DNA of 64,000 nucleotides, from the NCBI RefSeq assembly GCF_022348165.1, contig NZ_JAKRFI010000009.1, positions 62,001 through 126,000 of the forward strand, written 5' to 3'. This document shows, one piece after another, positions 49,744 through 59,387 of this stretch (position 1 is the stretch's first letter; each line of letters opens with the position of its first letter). The position numbers and the translations under genes were made by a program. The notes under the pieces were generated by a model. The model had not been told where the DNA came from and searched no databases. It saw only the letters and a list, made by a program, of their open reading frames with translations. The stretch is from Halomonas sp. McH1-25 (GTDB lineage Bacteria > Pseudomonadota > Gammaproteobacteria > Pseudomonadales > Halomonadaceae).

Positions 49744-51747
49744 ATGGAATTTAGGAAGGACATAAATGGCTTAAGAGCGATTGCTGTTGCTCTCGTCGTT
49801 CTTTTTCACTTTGAAATTCCTGGAATGCAGGGTGGTTTTATCGGGGTCGACGTATTTTTTGTAATTTCGGGCTATCTTATGACCGGAATTATATTTTCAA
49901 GAATGGAAAAAGAAAAGTTCACCACATTAGGGTTTTATCTTGATAGGGCGCGCCGAATAATTCCTGCGCTTGCATTCGTTTGCCTTGCGGTTCTCCTGGT
50001 CGGCTGGATTCTGCTATTGCCCTCTAATTACGAGGAATTAGGAAAACGGGTTTTAGGGAGCTTGGCCTTTATATCGAACTTCATTTACTCCCAAGAGCCT
50101 GGCTATTTTGAGCAGGCTGTATATGAGAAATGGCTGCTGCATACTTGGTCACTATCTGTTGAGTGGCAGTTTTATCTAATATACCCGCTGGCTATCGTGG
50201 TCTTAGAGAAATTCGTGTCGCTAGAGAAGATGCGCTGGTTTATCTTGGTTGCGGCCATTCTCTCGTTTGTTTTATCTGTTTATGCATCCGGTCGATGGCC
50301 AACCCACGCATTCTATTTATTGCCAACCCGTGCCTGGGAAATGATGGTAGGGGCGCTAGTTTTTCTTTTTTCAATCCGAATTGGCTACCTTAGTCAAAAA
50401 AGCTGGGAGCTGGTTGGGATAGGTTTGATTGTATTAAGCGCAATATTTATTAATTCGCAAGTCGCTTGGCCTGGCTGGCTGGCTTCCCTGCCTGTGCTCG
50501 GTACTGCTTTGATTATCATTCAATCGCGGCAGAACTCCTTAGTAACTGCTAATCGTCTCTCTCAGTTCTTGGGAAAAACTTCCTACTCAATTTATTTGTG
50601 GCACTGGCCAATAGTCGTCTGGATAAATTACTTTGGTTTGGGAAAACATCCCTTTTGGGTGTTTCTAGGAATTTCGGCTTCAGTGCTGTTTGGTTACCTG
50701 TCATATACTTTTGTAGAAAACATAGCAAGAAAGAGAAAAGTGACACCTGCAAGAAGTGCAGATAGCCCACTATTGAATATCGGTATACCTACTTCTTTTG
50801 CCGCCGCCGTTGGGACGATAATAGTTTTATCGCATGGCTTTCCTCAGCGTATGAGCGACGAATTTTATGCGGCCATGGAAAGGCTTGACCTTCCACGGGC
50901 CACAAATGGTTGGTGCTTTTATGATGTGAATACTGACGAGAGTCTTATTATCGGTGAGGAAGGACTTAAATGCACATTGGGAAACAAAGGGTCTTCACTG
51001 AAGGGTTTGTTATTTGGGGATTCTTTTGCAGGTCATTATGAGCCTTTCTGGGATCGGATAGGGAAAGAAGTATCTGCGGAAATTAACTCTGTGACGACCA
51101 ATTGGTGTTATCCAAGTGCCGATGAGGTTATATATGGCGACTCATCTTCGAGAAGCTACGACCAGTGCCTGATAAACAGGAAATATTTTTTAGACAACGC
51201 TTCGAGCTATGACTTTGTGGTGCTTTCGGGGTCATGGTGGAAAATTGACTTGGCTGACCAAATGAAGGGGGTTTATGATGCAATTTCTTATGCGGCCAGC
51301 CAGGCTAAGCTTGTTGTTGTAATGGCTGCACCTACTTACTTTGATGTTAATATTAGGGATATGTATGCAAGAAGCGTGATGTTTGACATGGATTTTGATG
51401 TCAATAGGTTTAGCAGGGTAGAGGATGCGGGAGCCGCCAAAGTAAACCAAGAGATAAAGAATTATGCAAATCAGTTCCTTAATGTTCTCTATATTGATAG
51501 AAGTTCCCTATTTCATGTAAATGGAGTTCCATCTGCAGTGACAGAAGAGAATATTCCTTATAACTACGACCAAAATGGTCATATTAGCATTTACGGCTCC
51601 TTGATGGCGGCTGATTCATTCAAAAAATCCAGCGGGTTCCCTGAGCTTTCGAAGAGAATAGCGGAGGTGCGAAAGAGAAAAAATATTGAACTTACCCTAA
51701 TGCAAGCTATAGGGACGAAAGAGTTTAAGGTTAGCGTCCCTTGGTAA
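49744..51747 (+). CDS. Membrane O-acyltransferase with SGNH domain (OafA/OatA type)
   Basis: A 667-residue protein with an N-terminal acyltransferase-3 domain (about ten helices; LRAIAVALVVLFHFEIPGMQ, GGFIGVDVFFVISGYLMTG, HTWSLSVEWQFYLIYPLA) and a C-terminal periplasmic SGNH hydrolase-like domain (LLFGDSFAGHYEPFW with the nucleophile Ser; NYDQNGHISIYGS near the end with the catalytic Asp-His region). Such proteins acetylate O-antigen, capsule or peptidoglycan sugars. The start ATG 49744 is preferred to TTG 49729. The gene is clearly more AT-rich than its neighbours, uses many AT-ending codons and stands alone between IS elements, so it was probably gained from a different source, perhaps an O-antigen locus. 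Confidence 0.92.
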   Translation: MEFRKDINGLRAIAVALVVLFHFEIPGMQGGFIGVDVFFVISGYLMTGIIFSRMEKEKFTTLGFYLDRARRIIPALAFVCLAVLLVGWILLLPSNYEELGKRVLGSLAFISNFIYSQEPGYFEQAVYEKWLLHTWSLSVEWQFYLIYPLAIVVLEKFVSLEKMRWFILVAAILSFVLSVYASGRWPTHAFYLLPTRAWEMMVGALVFLFSIRIGYLSQKSWELVGIGLIVLSAIFINSQVAWPGWLASLPVLGTALIIIQSRQNSLVTANRLSQFLGKTSYSIYLWHWPIVVWINYFGLGKHPFWVFLGISASVLFGYLSYTFVENIARKRKVTPARSADSPLLNIGIPTSFAAAVGTIIVLSHGFPQRMSDEFYAAMERLDLPRATNGWCFYDVNTDESLIIGEEGLKCTLGNKGSSLKGLLFGDSFAGHYEPFWDRIGKEVSAEINSVTTNWCYPSADEVIYGDSSSRSYDQCLINRKYFLDNASSYDFVVLSGSWWKIDLADQMKGVYDAISYAASQAKLVVVMAAPTYFDVNIRDMYARSVMFDMDFDVNRFSRVEDAGAAKVNQEIKNYANQFLNVLYIDRSSLFHVNGVPSAVTEENIPYNYDQNGHISIYGSLMAADSFKKSSGFPELSKRIAEVRKRKNIELTLMQAIGTKEFKVSVPW

Positions 51748-52106
51748 GGTTACGTAAATGCCCAACTGGGAGTGGCGCTCATCGTCTGGCAGTCAAGTGT
51801 CGAGAGGGCTCATTTACTATCTAATACCGTTAATAGTGCCTGGCAGAAGGCCCTGCTGATGGAGTTATTTCATTATCCACTTAACGGCTGGAATTGGCCG
51901 AGGCTGTGTGAAAACATGAGTTCCACCGCCTCTGCCTGTATCTGAAGGTGAAGCCACTTAGTACTAGTTGGAGATAAGCGCTATACTTCGTTGGTCACCT
52001 AACCGCGAGTGAGGTGTGCCAAGCTGAGCGACCTCCTGACCCCTGTGAATCGCCCCTAGTTTCGTAGACACTCCCAGGCCTTATACTGAAGGCATCAGGA
52101 GGTTCC

Positions 52107-52344
52107 ATGAGCCGTCAACGATACACCGAAGAATTCAAGATCGAAGCCGTCAAGCAGGTGACGGAGCGAGGCCATCCCGTTGCTGAAGTCGCCGCCCGGC
52201 TGGGCGTGTCCGACTAAAGCCTGTTTCAATGGATAAAACGCTACGCCAAGCCTGCGGAACATCGACAGCAGGATGCTGATCTTTAAGCTGAGAACCGGCG
52301 CTTGAAGGCAGAGCTGAAGCGTGTATCAGGAGAACGAGAACCAT
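52107..52344 (+). pseudogene. IS3-family OrfA with internal stops
   Basis: The frame reads MSRQRYTEEFKIEAVKQVTE, AEVAARLGVSD, a TAA at about 52216, then SLFQWIKRYAKPAEHRQQDA, another TAA at about 52285, and AENRRLKAELKRVSGER. It follows a normal helix-turn-helix plus coiled-coil OrfA but is broken by two stops and cut by foreign DNA near 52344. Confidence 0.85.
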
Positions 52345-52576
52345 TAAGGGTCTTTACCAGCTTGTGCGCCAGAAACTCTGACGCTTCCTATACTCAATCC
52401 GTGTCAGAGGCGCAGCCGTTGGCTTTTTGGTGGCCCTGTCCCCGTCAAAAAAGTGGCTCGGGAATCGTTCTGTACTTGAAAGTGGTGATGCCCCACGGGT
52501 GATCCCATTTAGGAAGGTTTGCGCTGACTACGATTCCTCCTCTGACTCTCTGCCCGGGTTCATGAGGAGCCCTACC

Positions 52577-52948
52577 ATGACACGCATGGCATCCCGACTT
52601 TCCCGCAGCAACAAGGACGCGTTACAGGTCGTCCACCCTCACGCGGCCGCCATCGACGTTGGCTCGTGTTTCCATGTGGTTGCCATCCCGCTCGATCAGG
52701 ATGCGCTGCCAGTACGGACCTTCAACACCTTTACCGGCGACCTCTGCCTCCTGGCCGACTGGCTCGGCGAAAAGCAGGTAACCATCGTTGCCATGGAGTC
52801 CACCGGCGTTTACTGGATACCGGTGTATGAGCTTCTCGAAGAGCGCGGGTTCGATGTCATCCTGGTCAACGCTCGCGATGCCAAAAACGTCCCTGGCCGA
52901 AAGACCGACATCAACGATGCCCAGTGGCTACAACGCCTGGTGCCGTAA
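52577..52948 (+). pseudogene. IS110-family transposase N-terminal fragment
   Basis: Starts MTRMASRLSRSNKDALQVVH and has the RNase H-like DEDD beginning (HAAAIDVGSCFHVVAIPL, VAMESTGVYWIPVYELLEER, VNARDAKNVPGRKTDINDAQ). It ends abruptly after WLQRL where the outer IS3 orfB resumes near 52938. It replaces the end of orfA and the start of orfB of the outer element. Confidence 0.85.
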
Positions 52949-53913
52949 TGCTCTTTCTGAGCGGGCCCGGGATGACCAGCGCCTGCTGGGACTGATTAAG
53001 CACGCCTGGCTCAAAAGTGGCGGTGTGTATGGCTATCGTAAAATCCATCAGGACCTGCGGGAGGCTGGCGAAGCCTGTGGCAAGCATCGGGTGGCCCGCC
53101 TGATGCGCCAGGAAGGGCTACGTTCCCAAACGGGTTACCGACGCCGCCCTGGTTGCTACGGCGGTACACCGGCAATGGTATCGCCCAACCGCCTAGACCG
53201 ACGGTTTGAGGTAACAGCGCCCAATATCGTGTGGGTCACCGACATCACCTACAGTGTGCCTCGACTCTGAAGGCTGCAGGAGGCAGCTGAACGAGCACAA
53301 GCATGACTGGAATACCTTCGTGTCGAACAGGATGTTCTCAGCGAAGGACTGCTCTCTGCTGCGAGAGGGCATGAGCCGAAGCGGCGGTGACCTGCCGTGC
53401 ACTGGCAGGGTGACGTAACCCGTAGGAAACGGGGTGTGAGGCGAAGCCGTTACGCCAAGATGCACCCCTAGGCTGAGTTTGGAAAGCTTGAGGAACACGA
53501 ACCGATTAATCCGTGTCTGTGGGCTGAACATGTCGCCACCTCCTACACGGCTTAACAGGAGGTGCGCATCCTCAGCAGTGGTATATGTAGGGCCCGCTGC
53601 TGCTGTCGGTAGTGGATATGTAGCCCACTGCCGGCGGAGTCACGAGCAGTGTGCAGCTAACTCGTGACAGATGCGCCAACTTGCAGCATGCAAGGGTAAA
53701 GACTGCGATCGGCAACCTCCTCCGTATGCTTGAGTCCAGCATGTGAACGAGGGAAGGCTTGTATGGGATGCCAAGGGAGTGCGACCCCGACGCCCGGCAA
53801 GCTGGCGGAGCCTCCGTAGTAGTCCGCGATGGGGAAAACCCATTACATGGCGAAGGGAGGCAGTTCAAGTGCCTTGCTCCTCGGATTACCTGACCCTAGA
53901 GAGGTGAAGACCT

Positions 53914-55227
53914 TTGATAATCAGGGAAATGCAGAGCAAGCTGGCAACCTGGGCAGCAGCGGATCCGAACCAGCGGTTCGATCCACTGTTGAGACTGGTT
54001 GCACGGCGCGACTGGCTTCAAGAGGCGGCGCTCAGAACGCTGGCGTCGTCAGGGGCCAGAACCGCGGGTATCGACAGAGTAGATCGGCGAGTGTTCGAAC
54101 AGAATTCCAGCCAGCATCTGGAGGAGATTCGTGTTGAACTGCTGGACGGCACGTATCAGCCGCTGCCGGCACGCCGCATCAACACCCCGAAATCCAGCGG
54201 TAAACAGCGCCCGCTGGGGATACCGACCTTACGCGACAGGATTGTGCAGCGTGCCATGCTGATGGCCATGGAGCCCATCTGGGAAAGTGATTTCCATCGC
54301 CTTTCCTATGGGTTTCGGCCGGAGCGCAGCGTGCACCATGCCATTCGCACTGTGAAACTTCAGTTGACGGACAGTAATGAAACGAGGGGGCGCTGGATCA
54401 TCGAAGGTGATCTGGCCAGCTACTTCGATACTGTACATCACCGGAAACTGATGCGGTGTGTCCGCAAGCGAATTCGGGACGGTCGTTTCCTGATGCTGCT
54501 ATGGCGATTCACCAAAGCAGGTCACGTCGACAGGGGGCTGTTCCATGCTGCCCACGACGGCGTACCACAAGGTGGCGTACTCTCACCATTGCTCTCGAAT
54601 ATCATGCTCAATGAGTTCGACCAGTGGCTGGAACAACGCTACCTGAGCAAGAAAGCCCGTAATGACCGCTGGTACTGGAATTCCAGTATTCAGCTGCAAC
54701 GGCCTGTTGCCCTGCGTGAAGGCCGCCAGTGGAAACCGGCGGTGGCCTATTGCCGCTATGCTGATGATTTCGTTTTGGTAATAAAGGGAAACAAGGCGCA
54801 AGCCGAAGCCATCCGTGAAGAATGTCGTCGGTTTCTGGAAGAGGGTCTCTCGCTGACCCTGAATATGGAAAAGACCCATATCACACACGTCAATGATGGA
54901 TTCACCTTCCTTGGACACCGAATCATTCGGAAACGCGGGCCCAATGGCACGATGCGTCCCGTCACGTCTATCCCCCGCGCCAAGGCCAGAAACTTCGCTG
55001 CTTCTTTGGTGAAGGAATTGTCCAGCAATCACAGCGAAAACCGGATCGACATGGTAGATCGCCTGAACCGCCGCCTGGCGGGCTGGGCCACGTTCTACCA
55101 ATTTACTGACTATACCGCGATGACGTACAGGAAGATTGATGGCATTGTCTTCTGGCGACTCGCTCATTGGCTGGCACGGAAGTATAGAGCATCTATTAAA
55201 GCGTTGATGCGAAAGCACTTCCGCTGA
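53914..55227 (+). CDS. Group II intron reverse transcriptase/maturase
   Basis: A 437-residue intron-encoded protein that splices its intron and copies it into DNA. The RT domain has the motifs GIDRVDRRVFEQNSSQHLEE, RPLGIPTLRDRIVQRAML, YGFRPERSVHHAI, EGDLASYFDTVHHRKLM, GVPQGGVLSPLLSNIMLNEF and the catalytic YADDFVL. The maturase (X) part follows with FLGHRIIRKRG and NRRLAGWATFYQFTDYTAMT. There is no C-terminal HNH endonuclease, as in several bacterial intron classes. It lies in domain IV of the intron, upstream of domain V at 55446. The frame is intact, so the intron could be active. Confidence 0.95.
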   Translation: MIIREMQSKLATWAAADPNQRFDPLLRLVARRDWLQEAALRTLASSGARTAGIDRVDRRVFEQNSSQHLEEIRVELLDGTYQPLPARRINTPKSSGKQRPLGIPTLRDRIVQRAMLMAMEPIWESDFHRLSYGFRPERSVHHAIRTVKLQLTDSNETRGRWIIEGDLASYFDTVHHRKLMRCVRKRIRDGRFLMLLWRFTKAGHVDRGLFHAAHDGVPQGGVLSPLLSNIMLNEFDQWLEQRYLSKKARNDRWYWNSSIQLQRPVALREGRQWKPAVAYCRYADDFVLVIKGNKAQAEAIREECRRFLEEGLSLTLNMEKTHITHVNDGFTFLGHRIIRKRGPNGTMRPVTSIPRAKARNFAASLVKELSSNHSENRIDMVDRLNRRLAGWATFYQFTDYTAMTYRKIDGIVFWRLAHWLARKYRASIKALMRKHFR

Positions 55228-55445
55228 CCGCGTGAGAAAGAAACCAAGACATGGCAGTTCTTCGGGCCCAACCACCTTGGCAACTTCTGTGTGGTAAGCC
55301 TGCGTCGATTGGTATCAAGTCGGAAAATGTCTTTCCGGTGGCGGCTGCCCGAGGCAAACCCGTATTTGCCAAGGGAAGACGCACGCAATGCGGTCACTTC
55401 TCGTTACCGCGATGTTGCCTTGGCTATGAGCCACGCTTGAATGGA

Positions 55446-55481
55446 GAGCCGTATGCGCTGAGAGGTGTGCACGTACGGTTC
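55446..55481 (+). ncRNA. Group II intron domain V hairpin
   Basis: A 36-nt hairpin with GAGCCGTATGCG and TGCACGTACGGTTC arms: GAGCCGTA pairs with TACGGTTC, AGC-type catalytic triad included, then an internal bulge and a GAGAG-like terminal loop. This is the catalytic core of group II introns. It is followed by a domain VI-like stem-loop (AGCAGGG...CCCTGCTT) and the intron 3' end 51 nt later. Confidence 0.93.
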
Positions 55482-55700
55482 GGAGAGGAGAAGCAGGGAA
55501 ATAGCGCGACTACGCCCTGCTTCTTACTCTACTCCGTACCTACAAGGGCTGGCTCTACCTGTCGGTAGTTATCGACTTGTTCTCTCGACGGGTGGTGGTC
55601 GATGAAGTCTCGCATGACCACTGACTTGGCATTGGATGCCTTGCTGGCAGCGGTTTGGCGGCGAAAGCCGCAAGGGGTTGTCATGGTGCATTCGGATAGT

Positions 55701-57068
55701 AAGACTACCGGGTGCCGGGCATCTCTGGGTTGGTCTAATGAATTGACTGAAAGACCTGGTGCCGTGAGAGCTCCCGGGTCTCCTGACTCACATTCCGATC
55801 GACCCGGACAGTGTGTCTTTCCTGGACCTGTCGGTGACCGGGAGCACTGGCGGCGAGGTTTCGCCTCGTCGAAGCATGTGACTCAAGAAGGGCCTGACAG
55901 CCTGTCTCGTTACTGTCGTGTCCAGGCTATCGAACTCGGTGAAGCCACCCTGATAGTCTGGAGACTCGCCATGGTCTATCAGCAGAGCGATCACCCTGTC
56001 ATTATTGGCGGTGTTGATACCCATAAAGACTTACATGTGGCCGCCGTCGTGGATGTCCATAATCGCGTGCTTGGTACCGGCAGCTTTCCGACCACTCGGC
56101 ACGGCTACAAGACCCTGCTGACCTGGATGCGCTCTTTCGGCGAGGTCAGTCGGGTGGGAATCGAATGTACCGGCACCTATGGCGCTGGCCTGCTGCGCTA
56201 TTTGCAGCACGCAGGCATCCCTATCCTGGAGGTTACCACGCCCGACAAGAGCGTACGGCGCAAGCGTGGCAAGAATGACACCATTGATGCAGAGAATGCC
56301 GCCCACGCAGCCTATGCGGGTATTCGCACGGTCACCCCGAAGACACGCGACGGGATGATCGAGTCCTTGCGTGTACTGAAGGTCTGCCGAAAACGGCGGT
56401 CGCAGCGCGCTGGGTGGCCCTTCAGATGACCCAGACTCAGGTAATCTCCGCGCCTGAGGAATTGCGCGACCTGCTGAGGAACATGACACGCATGCAGTTG
56501 CTCCGGACACTCGCGGCCTGGCGACCCGATTTGAACGGCTATCGGGATGTCACGATGGCTTACCGCATTGCCCTGAAATCCCTCGCGCGTCGCTACCTGG
56601 CACTGCACGATGAGATTGCTGATCTGGATATCATAATCAAGGCCATCGTCGATGAGCTGGCACCGGAGCTGGTAGCTCGCACGGCAGTAGGCTACGAGTC
56701 GGCCTCACAGCTACTGATTACGGCGGGCGACAATCCGGACCGCCTTGGCTCGGAAGCCAGCTTTGCGACGCTATGTGGCGTTAGCCCCATTCCCGCCTCG
56801 TCGGGGAAGACTCAGCGACATCGGCTTAACCGCGGGGGTGATCGAGCTGCCAATAGTGCGCTGCATATCATCGCCATCGGCCGCCTCCGGCTGGATGCCG
56901 GCACTCAGGCATACATTGCCCGACGAGTGGCACAGGGCCACTCCAAGCTAGAAGCTATCCGGTGCCTGAAACGCTATATCGCCCGGGAACTGTACTATGT
57001 GCTGCGCAACCGTCATCGGAAAATCAATCAGGCTCAAAATCACCGCTTGACCTTAGAAGGGCGTCCAG
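55701..57068 (+). mobile_element. IS110-family element nested in the IS3 orfB
   Basis: The outer IS3 frame stops after CATTCGGATAGT at 55700 and resumes with GGAAGTCAGTTCAGC at 57069, giving HSDS-GSQFSS when joined. The inserted 1368 bp hold an IS110 transposase gene with a 270-bp leader, and there are no inverted repeats or target duplication, as usual for this family. Confidence 0.85.
55971..57068 (+). pseudogene. IS110-family transposase, single frameshift
   Basis: The N-terminal DEDD domain starts at ATG 55971 (IIGGVDTHKDLHVAAVVDVH, GIECTGTYGAGLLRYLQHAG, KRGKNDTIDAENAAHAA). After SLRVLK the frame shifts by one base near 56385 and continues as TAVAARWVALQMTQTQ to the transposase_20 domain: AGDNPDRLGSEASFATLCGV, ASSGKTQRHRLNRGGDRAAN and LKRYIARELYYVLRNRHR. 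All parts are present, so the damage is recent or a sequencing slip. Confidence 0.85.
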
Positions 57069-57485
57069 GGAAGTCAGTTCAGCAGCACCGACTGGCAGAG
57101 CTTTCTGAAAGCCAATCAACTGGTGGGCAGTATGAGTCGTCGTGGTAACTGCCACGACAACGCCGTAGCAGAAAGCTTCTTCCAACTCCTCAAGCGTGAA
57201 CGGATCAAGCGGCGAATCCATCCGACCCGAGAAGCTGCCCGGAGCGATGTGCTCGATTATATCGAGATGTTCTACAACCCAAGGCGCCGCCATGGGACGA
57301 GTGATGACCTGGCACCCGTTGAGTATGAGCGGCGTTACTTCCAGAGCTTGAGGGGTGTCTAGAATACCCGGGGCGATTCATTCAGTATCGACTGGAATGC
57401 CTCTCAAGCCGGCTTAACATTCTTTCTTAGCATTGAGAGCCGGCTCTGTCACAACAACAGGAATCCTGGTGACAGAGTCTACTTT

Positions 57486-59387
57486 ATGCTTGTACGTCTT
57501 TTTTCACGACCTGGAGTCGCTGCCTCACAGACTGGCGAAGGGGCCCATCGCCCTCAGTCCGTCAAGGAGCTGCTCGCGACTCCACGCCGCCAAGCCATGC
57601 TCAAGCTGCTCTGGGATACCACGTCCCTGACGCGGCCCGTCTTCGACGAGTACCTGCTGGCACCCATTGAGCGCTACGCCAAGCTTGTCCAGCTGCTGCC
57701 GGCCTCTGAGTCGCATCACCATGCCTATCCCGGCGGGATGCTCGATCACGCGCTCGAGATGGCCTGCTATGGACTGCGCCTACGACAGCGCCACCTGTTG
57801 CCGCCCGGCGCCAAGCCCGAGGATCAAAGTTCGGCCGGTGAGCTCTGGAGTGTGGCCATCATCTACGCGGCCCTCATGCACGACGTCGCCAAGGCCCTGG
57901 TCGACATCGAGATCCATCTCGAGGACGGCCGCGAGTGGCGCCTATGGCATGGAACGATTCCGGGGCCCTACCGCATGCGCTACCGAGCCGGCCGAGACTA
58001 TCATCTGCACAGCGCCGTCAATCCGCTGCTGGCTCAGCAGGTCTTGGGCGCTAGGGTACTGGATTGGTTGATGAGCCAGCCCAGGCTCTTCGCGCTGCTG
58101 ATGTACACGATCAGCGGCCACACCGAGCGCGGCGGGATCATTGCCGAGCTGGTTCACAAGGCGGATCGTGCCAGCGTCGCCAGGGCACTGGGTGGCGATC
58201 CGGTCCAGGCCCTCGCGGCACCGACCGACTCCCTTCAGCGCAAGCTGGCCGAGGGGCTGCGCTATCTGGTCAGGGAACAGTTCAAACTCAATCAGAAGGG
58301 CGGGGTGGGGTGGCTCACCGACGATGCGCTCTGGCTGGTCTCGCCGCGGGCGGTCAACGAGCTCAAGGCCCACCTCTACGCGCAAGGCATCAAAAGTATC
58401 CCCGCCGACCTGAACCGACTCTATGGCGAGCTGGAGGCCCATGGGTTAATCGAGGAGGTCAGCGAAGGCAAGGCCGTCTGGCAATGCGAGATCGTCGACG
58501 GCGACTGGCAGCAGACCTTCAGCATGGTCAAGGTGTCACCCACGCTGATCTGGGGCGTGGAGGGTAGGCCGTCCGAGTTCAGTGGCACCTTGACGGTTCA
58601 GGGCGCTGGGACGCCGGAGGACCAGACACCCGATCAGTTGGGCGAGCCCGACTCGAGGCGCTCCACCGGCAACGTACCGGCACGGGCCGAGGAGCCTGAC
58701 GCTCCGCCGGTAACAGATCAGACGCCGCCTGCCCAGGCTAGAACGTCAATCTCTTCTACCTCTGAAGCACCACAGAAGATACCTGAAGCACCACGAAACA
58801 CGCCGGCAGCGTCTCTGGACGAGGAGATCATGGACCTGTTTCCTGAAGTCGAGGGCCGTGACTCAGATAAAGTCATCGCAAGCGACGGTCAGCATTCGGA
58901 GACAGAATTTTCAGACATTGCCGACACGCAATGCCTCTCAGGCTCTGCTAAAACAGAAGTTTCGCAAATAAAGGCAGCGCAAGAACCTGACAACACTTCG
59001 GACCTGGGCGAACAGTTCTGGCAATGGCTGACGACGGGGCTGGCGAACCATGCCCTGGTCATCAACGACACGAAGGCGCCGGTGCACACGGTGAACGGCA
59101 CCTGGTTTCTGGTCAGCCCCGGCATCTTCAAGCGCTTCAGTACGGAAGTGCTGAACGACGAGGCGCAGTGGAAGACGGTCCAGCAGCGCTTCCAGAAGCT
59201 GGGACGCCACGTCAGAACCCGGGGACAGAACATTCACAAGGTGACCGTCCAGGGACCGAACAAGACCCGAACGCTGATGGGGTACCTGATCAAGGATCCG
59301 TACCAGGTGAGTCGCACGCTGCTGCCCGATAACTGGGTGTTGACGCTCGCGACCGCCCCCGCAGAAGGGGAAGAGTCCCATGTATGA
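57486..59387 (+). CDS. traI: MobH-family conjugative relaxase TraI of an ICE
   Basis: A 633-residue relaxase that nicks the element at oriT for conjugative transfer. The N-terminal TraI_2 domain has the HD-like metal motif (SESHHHAYPGGMLDHALEMA, ALMHDVAKALVDIEIH) and HSAVNPLLAQQVLGARVLDW; a Pro/Glu/Ser-rich linker spans residues about 370-500; the C-terminal TraI_2_C domain follows (FWQWLTTGLANHALVINDTK, HTVNGTWFLVSPGIFKRF). Length and order fit ICE relaxases of the clc/PAGI type. It overlaps the integrase start by 8 bp. No strong ribosome binding site precedes ATG 57486, which lies 106 bp from the end of the IS3 composite, so its own promoter may have been displaced. Confidence 0.93.
   Translation: MLVRLFSRPGVAASQTGEGAHRPQSVKELLATPRRQAMLKLLWDTTSLTRPVFDEYLLAPIERYAKLVQLLPASESHHHAYPGGMLDHALEMACYGLRLRQRHLLPPGAKPEDQSSAGELWSVAIIYAALMHDVAKALVDIEIHLEDGREWRLWHGTIPGPYRMRYRAGRDYHLHSAVNPLLAQQVLGARVLDWLMSQPRLFALLMYTISGHTERGGIIAELVHKADRASVARALGGDPVQALAAPTDSLQRKLAEGLRYLVREQFKLNQKGGVGWLTDDALWLVSPRAVNELKAHLYAQGIKSIPADLNRLYGELEAHGLIEEVSEGKAVWQCEIVDGDWQQTFSMVKVSPTLIWGVEGRPSEFSGTLTVQGAGTPEDQTPDQLGEPDSRRSTGNVPARAEEPDAPPVTDQTPPAQARTSISSTSEAPQKIPEAPRNTPAASLDEEIMDLFPEVEGRDSDKVIASDGQHSETEFSDIADTQCLSGSAKTEVSQIKAAQEPDNTSDLGEQFWQWLTTGLANHALVINDTKAPVHTVNGTWFLVSPGIFKRFSTEVLNDEAQWKTVQQRFQKLGRHVRTRGQNIHKVTVQGPNKTRTLMGYLIKDPYQVSRTLLPDNWVLTLATAPAEGEESHV

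Larger units (their letters stand above)
53254..55532 (+). mobile_element. Group II intron (2279 bp) in the IS3 transposase gene
   Basis: The 5' end GTGTGCCTCGAC fits the GUGYG consensus and the 3' end ...TTACTCTAC fits AY. Joining 53253 to 55533 restores ATC CGT ACC TAC AAG (IRTYK) in the transposase frame, as expected for this conserved IS3 position. The exon's last six bases CCTACA (IBS1, 53248-53253) pair with TGTAGG at 53586-53591 (candidate EBS1); GACAT (53241-53245) can pair with ATGTC at 53530-53534 (possible EBS2). An intron-encoded reverse transcriptase and a domain V hairpin are present. Confidence 0.92.
52938..57362 (+). pseudogene. IS3-family OrfB in three exon-like pieces
   Basis: Piece 1 (52938-53253) reads NALSERARDDQRLLGLIKHA, GGVYGYRKIHQDLREAG and NIVWVTDITY. 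Piece 2 (55533-55700) reads RTYKGWLYLSVVIDLFSRRV up to VMVHSDS, with one TGA inside (about 55622). Piece 3 (57069-57362) reads SQFSSTDWQSFLKANQLVG, NCHDNAVAESFFQLLKRERI and YNPRRRHGTSDDLAPVEYER. The D, D and E catalytic regions are in pieces 1, 2 and 3. The frame is continuous across the intron splice point but the protein is inactive because of the stop, the IS110 insertion and the missing N-terminus. Confidence 0.88.
52046..57380 (+). mobile_element. Composite IS3-type element with three nested insertions
   Basis: The outer element begins TGAATCGCCCCTAGTTTCGT at 52046 and ends ...ACCCGGGGCGATTCA at 57380; the ends are inverted repeats (TGAATCGCCCC, then TAGACAC blocks). Inside, its orfA and orfB are split by an IS110 N-terminal fragment (about 52345-52938), a group II intron (53254-55532) and an IS110 element (55701-57068). 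Without them it would be a usual IS3 of about 1.2 kb. No clear target duplication flanks it. Confidence 0.85.

Noticed and set aside
53914-55227. Retron or diversity-generating retroelement reverse transcriptase
   Set aside because: The X/maturase region, domain V and exact splice borders show a group II intron protein; no template repeat, msr/msd or variable target gene is present.
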